From: Polytrichum commune
Taxonomy: Eukaryota; Streptophyta; Polytrichopsida; Polytrichales; Polytrichaceae
Direction: 5' to 3'
DNA: 64,000 nucleotides
Assembly (NCBI GenBank): GCA_950295325.1
Contig: OX485803.1
Coordinates: 38,333,554 to 38,397,553, forward strand
How positions within the stretch are numbered: position 1 is the stretch's first letter; every line of letters begins with the position of its first letter. The notes beneath the pieces were generated by a model, which searched no databases, was not told the DNA's origin, and saw only the letters and a list, made by a program, of their open reading frames with translations. The position numbers and the translations under genes are program-made. Shown here piece by piece: positions 60,948 through 64,000 of the stretch.

Positions 60948-62536
60948 GCATCGTCCTCATTAATCCATGAAGTCCAGCTCCTCCTTCAGACTGCGGGTGG
61001 ATGTCCAATGTTGGTTGAGGTTGAGGTTCAGAGCTAGTGGGTCGACTATAGGGAGCAAGGTGAATGGTGCACTGCTCAGGAAGAACTGGCGGTTAGTTAG
61101 TTAGAGATGAACCGGTTGAGTTTGAGAAATAACCGGTTGAAGTTCAAGGCTCCAGGATAATTATCGATCATTTAAAAGGAATTTATTGAATATATTCCAA
61201 TTTAATAAAGGACAATCAGAGGGTGTTAAACAAAATAAAAGATAACGCCCATACTTAAGTACCAACATGAATGTGAGTCTGTTGGTCTAATGTTGATCAC
61301 GGGTATCGTGATGCAGTACAAGGTGCTATGCCTCCTTTGGAAACTGGGCTCTAGGGGTGCATAAGTTATTCTAGTTTATGGGGGAGGGGGGAGGGGGGAC
61401 ATGTATTTGTTTGTTCTCTAGTTTCCTTTTGTTTAGTACAAGGTACGTGAGATATTTGATGGCAGTTTGGTGTATGTTTTTCACGAGGGTTTTAATGTTG
61501 GGTTTCAGGATCTTTTAGGTTGGCAAGTTTGTTAACGAAGTGCTCATGTATAGCCCCTCTCACTCTGGTTGTGATGGTGACGAGGGGGTTTGTTTGCCAT
61601 CCCTGGTTTTGTATGGTGGTTACTCAGTGCGTCATATTTGGTGTGTTTGTGTGTGAGGGCTTGGTCGAGGAATCTGTCATGACAGTATGCGAATTCAATG
61701 AATTGAACAGTGAGTTTGGATGAAGGCGTTATAGGTGTTTGTGTTTGGTTTGGGGCCCCAACTATGCACATCATATCCGGTCTTAATTTGGCTTGGCGTT
61801 GGCATGTTGTTTGTGTACATGTGCACTTAAGCAACCATTCCATATCGGAATTGTTTGTCCAGATGGTGTGAGGATGTCAACATGTAGGCACTTGGACTTG
61901 CAAACACTAGAATCTCAACCGATTATGCCCAAAATCCTCCCCGATCACTATTGGGCGATTTGCCATAATTGAGTTTCTTTGCGATCGGCTACAACATCCA
62001 CGTGAGAGAGAGATTGCTCCAAAGGTGTGGGTGCGTGGGGTGAGTGTGTGTTGTCAAATGGTGTTTCATCAAATGAGGAGAGGTCGCCAAAATTGTCCGC
62101 TTGGGTGTGATCGTTGGAATGGTCATGCAATTACCGTGTGAGACGACGTGTTTTTCTTCATGGGCCCATTGAAGAAGCAAGGAATCATGGGTTGCAAGTC
62201 ATTCATTGAATTGAACTTTGCTCAGTTTGGAAAGAGATGGCCTGCATGGGCACGTACATCACGTTTTTTGAGGGTGTACATGTCACAATGCAACGTTTGG
62301 ATATTGTGATTGGCATGTTTGAGGGTTTGCTTGACTGCAACTATTGACTCCATATTCGCATCTTGTTGAGGGTTTCAAAGGAGGCCTCTAACGTGTGCAC
62401 ACGCCCATCTAAACGAAAACCCCGAGCACTAAGTAAGCCCGTCAACCAAGGTCAATCCCTTTACCACCAGATCTAAGGACAAACACACACATTGGAGTCA
62501 ACGCTTTAGAGAATACAATTTTAAGTGTCACCTAAC
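60948..62536. repeat. Spacer including a relative of the 5.6-5.8 kb repeat
   Basis: 61081-61200 resembles 5644-5780, and 61915-61950 resembles 5862-5890. A G-rich tract lies at 61379-61399. Open frames on both strands at 61520-61843 overlap one another and neither has support. Confidence 0.4.
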
Positions 62537-62538
62537 TA

Positions 62539-62902
62539 CACTAAATATACCAATTAGTGAGTGTGGGAAACTAGTGAAGGTGATACTAAATTCCTTTACG
62601 CTATAAATTAGTGCCACCAAAGGATCTAGGAAGCACTGTTCATCTCCACACTTGGCACTATCCACTGAAAATACTGGCACTCGGCATGAAACTACCGACA
62701 CTTGACACTATTCACTGACAAATATGTGGCACATACTAACCACAAGCATGCATTAATTTTCTTGAAATCTAGGGTAAACTTATCACCGTGGTGAATTTAG
62801 TGTCATTCACTAACAAATTTAGCCCTTTGTCATTTTCAAATTTGGCTAGATTGTGCGTGTGACTTGAATTAGTACCACCAACACTAATTGGTATATTTAG
62901 TG
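62539..62902. mobile_element. Tc1/mariner-type short element with TA flanks (364 bp)
   Basis: Exact 21-base inverted ends beginning CACTAAATATACCAATTA (62539-62559 and 62882-62902) are bordered on both sides by TA, the target duplication of Tc1/mariner elements. The interior is non-coding and holds several GGCACTA/GACACT-type phrases. The class is inferred from the TA flank only. Confidence 0.72.
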
Positions 62903-63189
62903 TACTTGGTTCTCTCTAGCTCCCTAGACATGATCCCTCTAGCCCCCATCTCAAACCAAAATTGTATAGGGTCTTCTTCCAAGTTGTGCCCTCTCCTAGG
63001 CGATTGTACCGTACACAGTCCATTCATCATGACTCTCAAATAATGTAAGTGAGCCTTTAACTTGCGCCATTGCTAGTTGATGAATATCTCATTGTTGCGT
63101 TCAATCCAAATCATTCAAAGGGTTAAATGCCTTTGATGTTGCCAAATGTCTCTTCATTTGGCAAAGGCTTTACAAATGCTCTTGCCTAA

Positions 63190-63729
63190 GGGGCGGTTTA
63201 CACTATGGACCAAGAGCCATGACCAAGAAAATTAAATCATTTTCATGGTCATAGCTCTTGACCAAGAAAATTAAATCATTTTCATGGTCATAGCTCTTGA
63301 CCAAGAGCCGTGACCAAGAAAAATCAAAAATGGATTTTTGAGTGGCTTGGTCACTCTTGTAGTGTAAAGTGGATTTGGACCGGGACAACTTTGGGCTGAT
63401 TTTTTAAATATAAATATAGTAACGTCAAAAAAATTTGGGAATAAAAAAAATTAAAAAAAAATTCGGCCAATGGCTAATTTTCAGCCTTACGGCTCCCTTG
63501 ATTTCCATTGAGTCGAGCATTTTGCCTCGCCTCAACGGAAAACCCGTTGGACCATGGCACATTATCCAAATGGCAGATTTTAGTAGTTTTGGGGGACCTC
63601 AAAGATAGTGGTCATTCTCCTTTTTTCAAGGTAGTGTAAAGCCAAATGGGACCAAGAGCACTTTACTCTCCAATCACAAATTTTAGAATTTCATGGTCAT
63701 GGCTCTTGGTCCATACTGTAAACCGCCCC
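63190..63729. mobile_element. Tourist-like (PIF/Harbinger) short element, 540 bp, TAA flanks
   Basis: The inverted ends GGGGCGGTTTACA(C/G)TATGGA continue through CCAAGAGCCATGACCA: 36 bases with one mismatch. Both sides are bordered by TAA (63187-63189 and 63730-63732), and a GGGG-start end fits Tourist-type elements. The left part contains a 39-base unit repeated twice (about 63219-63296), whose text is itself partly inverse to the end sequence. There is no coding capacity; the repeated-peptide frame here is a by-product. Confidence 0.85.
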
Positions 63730-63732
63730 TAA

Positions 63733-64000
63733 GAGAGCATGTTACCAATGGATTTTCTTTTCATCCCTAGTGTGGGTGATGATGAGTTTGTAAACAGATA
63801 GATATGAACACCAACTTCATGTGAAAACAAGCTTGAATGGAGGGAAAAATGGAGGGCATTTTCCCCTAAGGTTACTGCCACCTTTCGTTGGGAAGTATGT
63901 GACATGGACTGACCAAATAACTCAACATTTGAAGGTCAATTTGAGAATATTATGTTGTTCATGGTTAAGGGTTGGAGTGGAGTTTGTGTTGGTTTCGAGT
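63733..64000. other. Right edge of the window
   Basis: Nothing recognised. Confidence 0.35.

Noticed and set aside
63203-63388. Frame with a repeated peptide (KSYDHENDLIFLV twice)
   Set aside because: It comes from the 39-base tandem unit in the Tourist-like element.

Overview
This looks like nuclear DNA of a land plant with a large, repeat-rich genome. The evidence is AT-rich intergenic DNA, GT-AG introns, one clear multi-exon protein gene, and many short DNA transposons and tRNA-derived SINEs of plant type. Low gene density would suit a fern, lycophyte, moss relative or gymnosperm as well as a large angiosperm genome; the lineage cannot be fixed from the sequence alone. I see no bacterial, organellar, rRNA, CRISPR or viral content.

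Genes. Two host genes can be supported. The last two coding exons of one gene lie at the left edge on the + strand (172-748). A complete six-exon gene lies on the - strand (CDS 21052 down to 15133, 476 codons before the stop). Its reading frame passes through all five GT-AG introns, and it encodes an unrecognised protein with a PDZ-like segment near the C-terminus. Its first intron carries a roughly 190-bp tandem repeat in three copies. Its upstream region (21053-22150) has a pyrimidine-rich leader and a TATA-like site.

Mobile DNA. The rest is a layered transposon landscape. (a) hAT superfamily: a 1581-bp element with perfect 8-bp target duplications and a 5'-truncated transposase (41620-43200); two inverted copies of a second family (40830-41492, 56683-57294), each with its own perfect 8-bp duplication; and a short element packed with a G-rich minisatellite (54751-55074). 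(b) Other short terminal-inverted-repeat elements at 4684, 11943, 33557, 34393, 38064, 60211, 62539 and 63190. (c) Decayed pogo/Tigger-type transposase relics at 52600-53756 and 9474-9775, both ending in a PCNA-binding-like motif, plus a non-coding relative at 12895-13240. (d) A tRNA-derived SINE family with a TATC-type tail in three copies (34662, 50739, 59389). (e) Two very large inverted repeats able to form long hairpins (26727-27715 and 43508-44612).

Nesting gives a relative history. One SINE sits inside an older inverted-repeat element, and one hAT copy sits inside a 285-bp tandem array. The array in turn derives from a dispersed repeat whose single-copy relative is at 38064-38556. Most open frames of 60-150 codons here lie in repeats and are not supported as genes. 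No intact autonomous transposon is visible.
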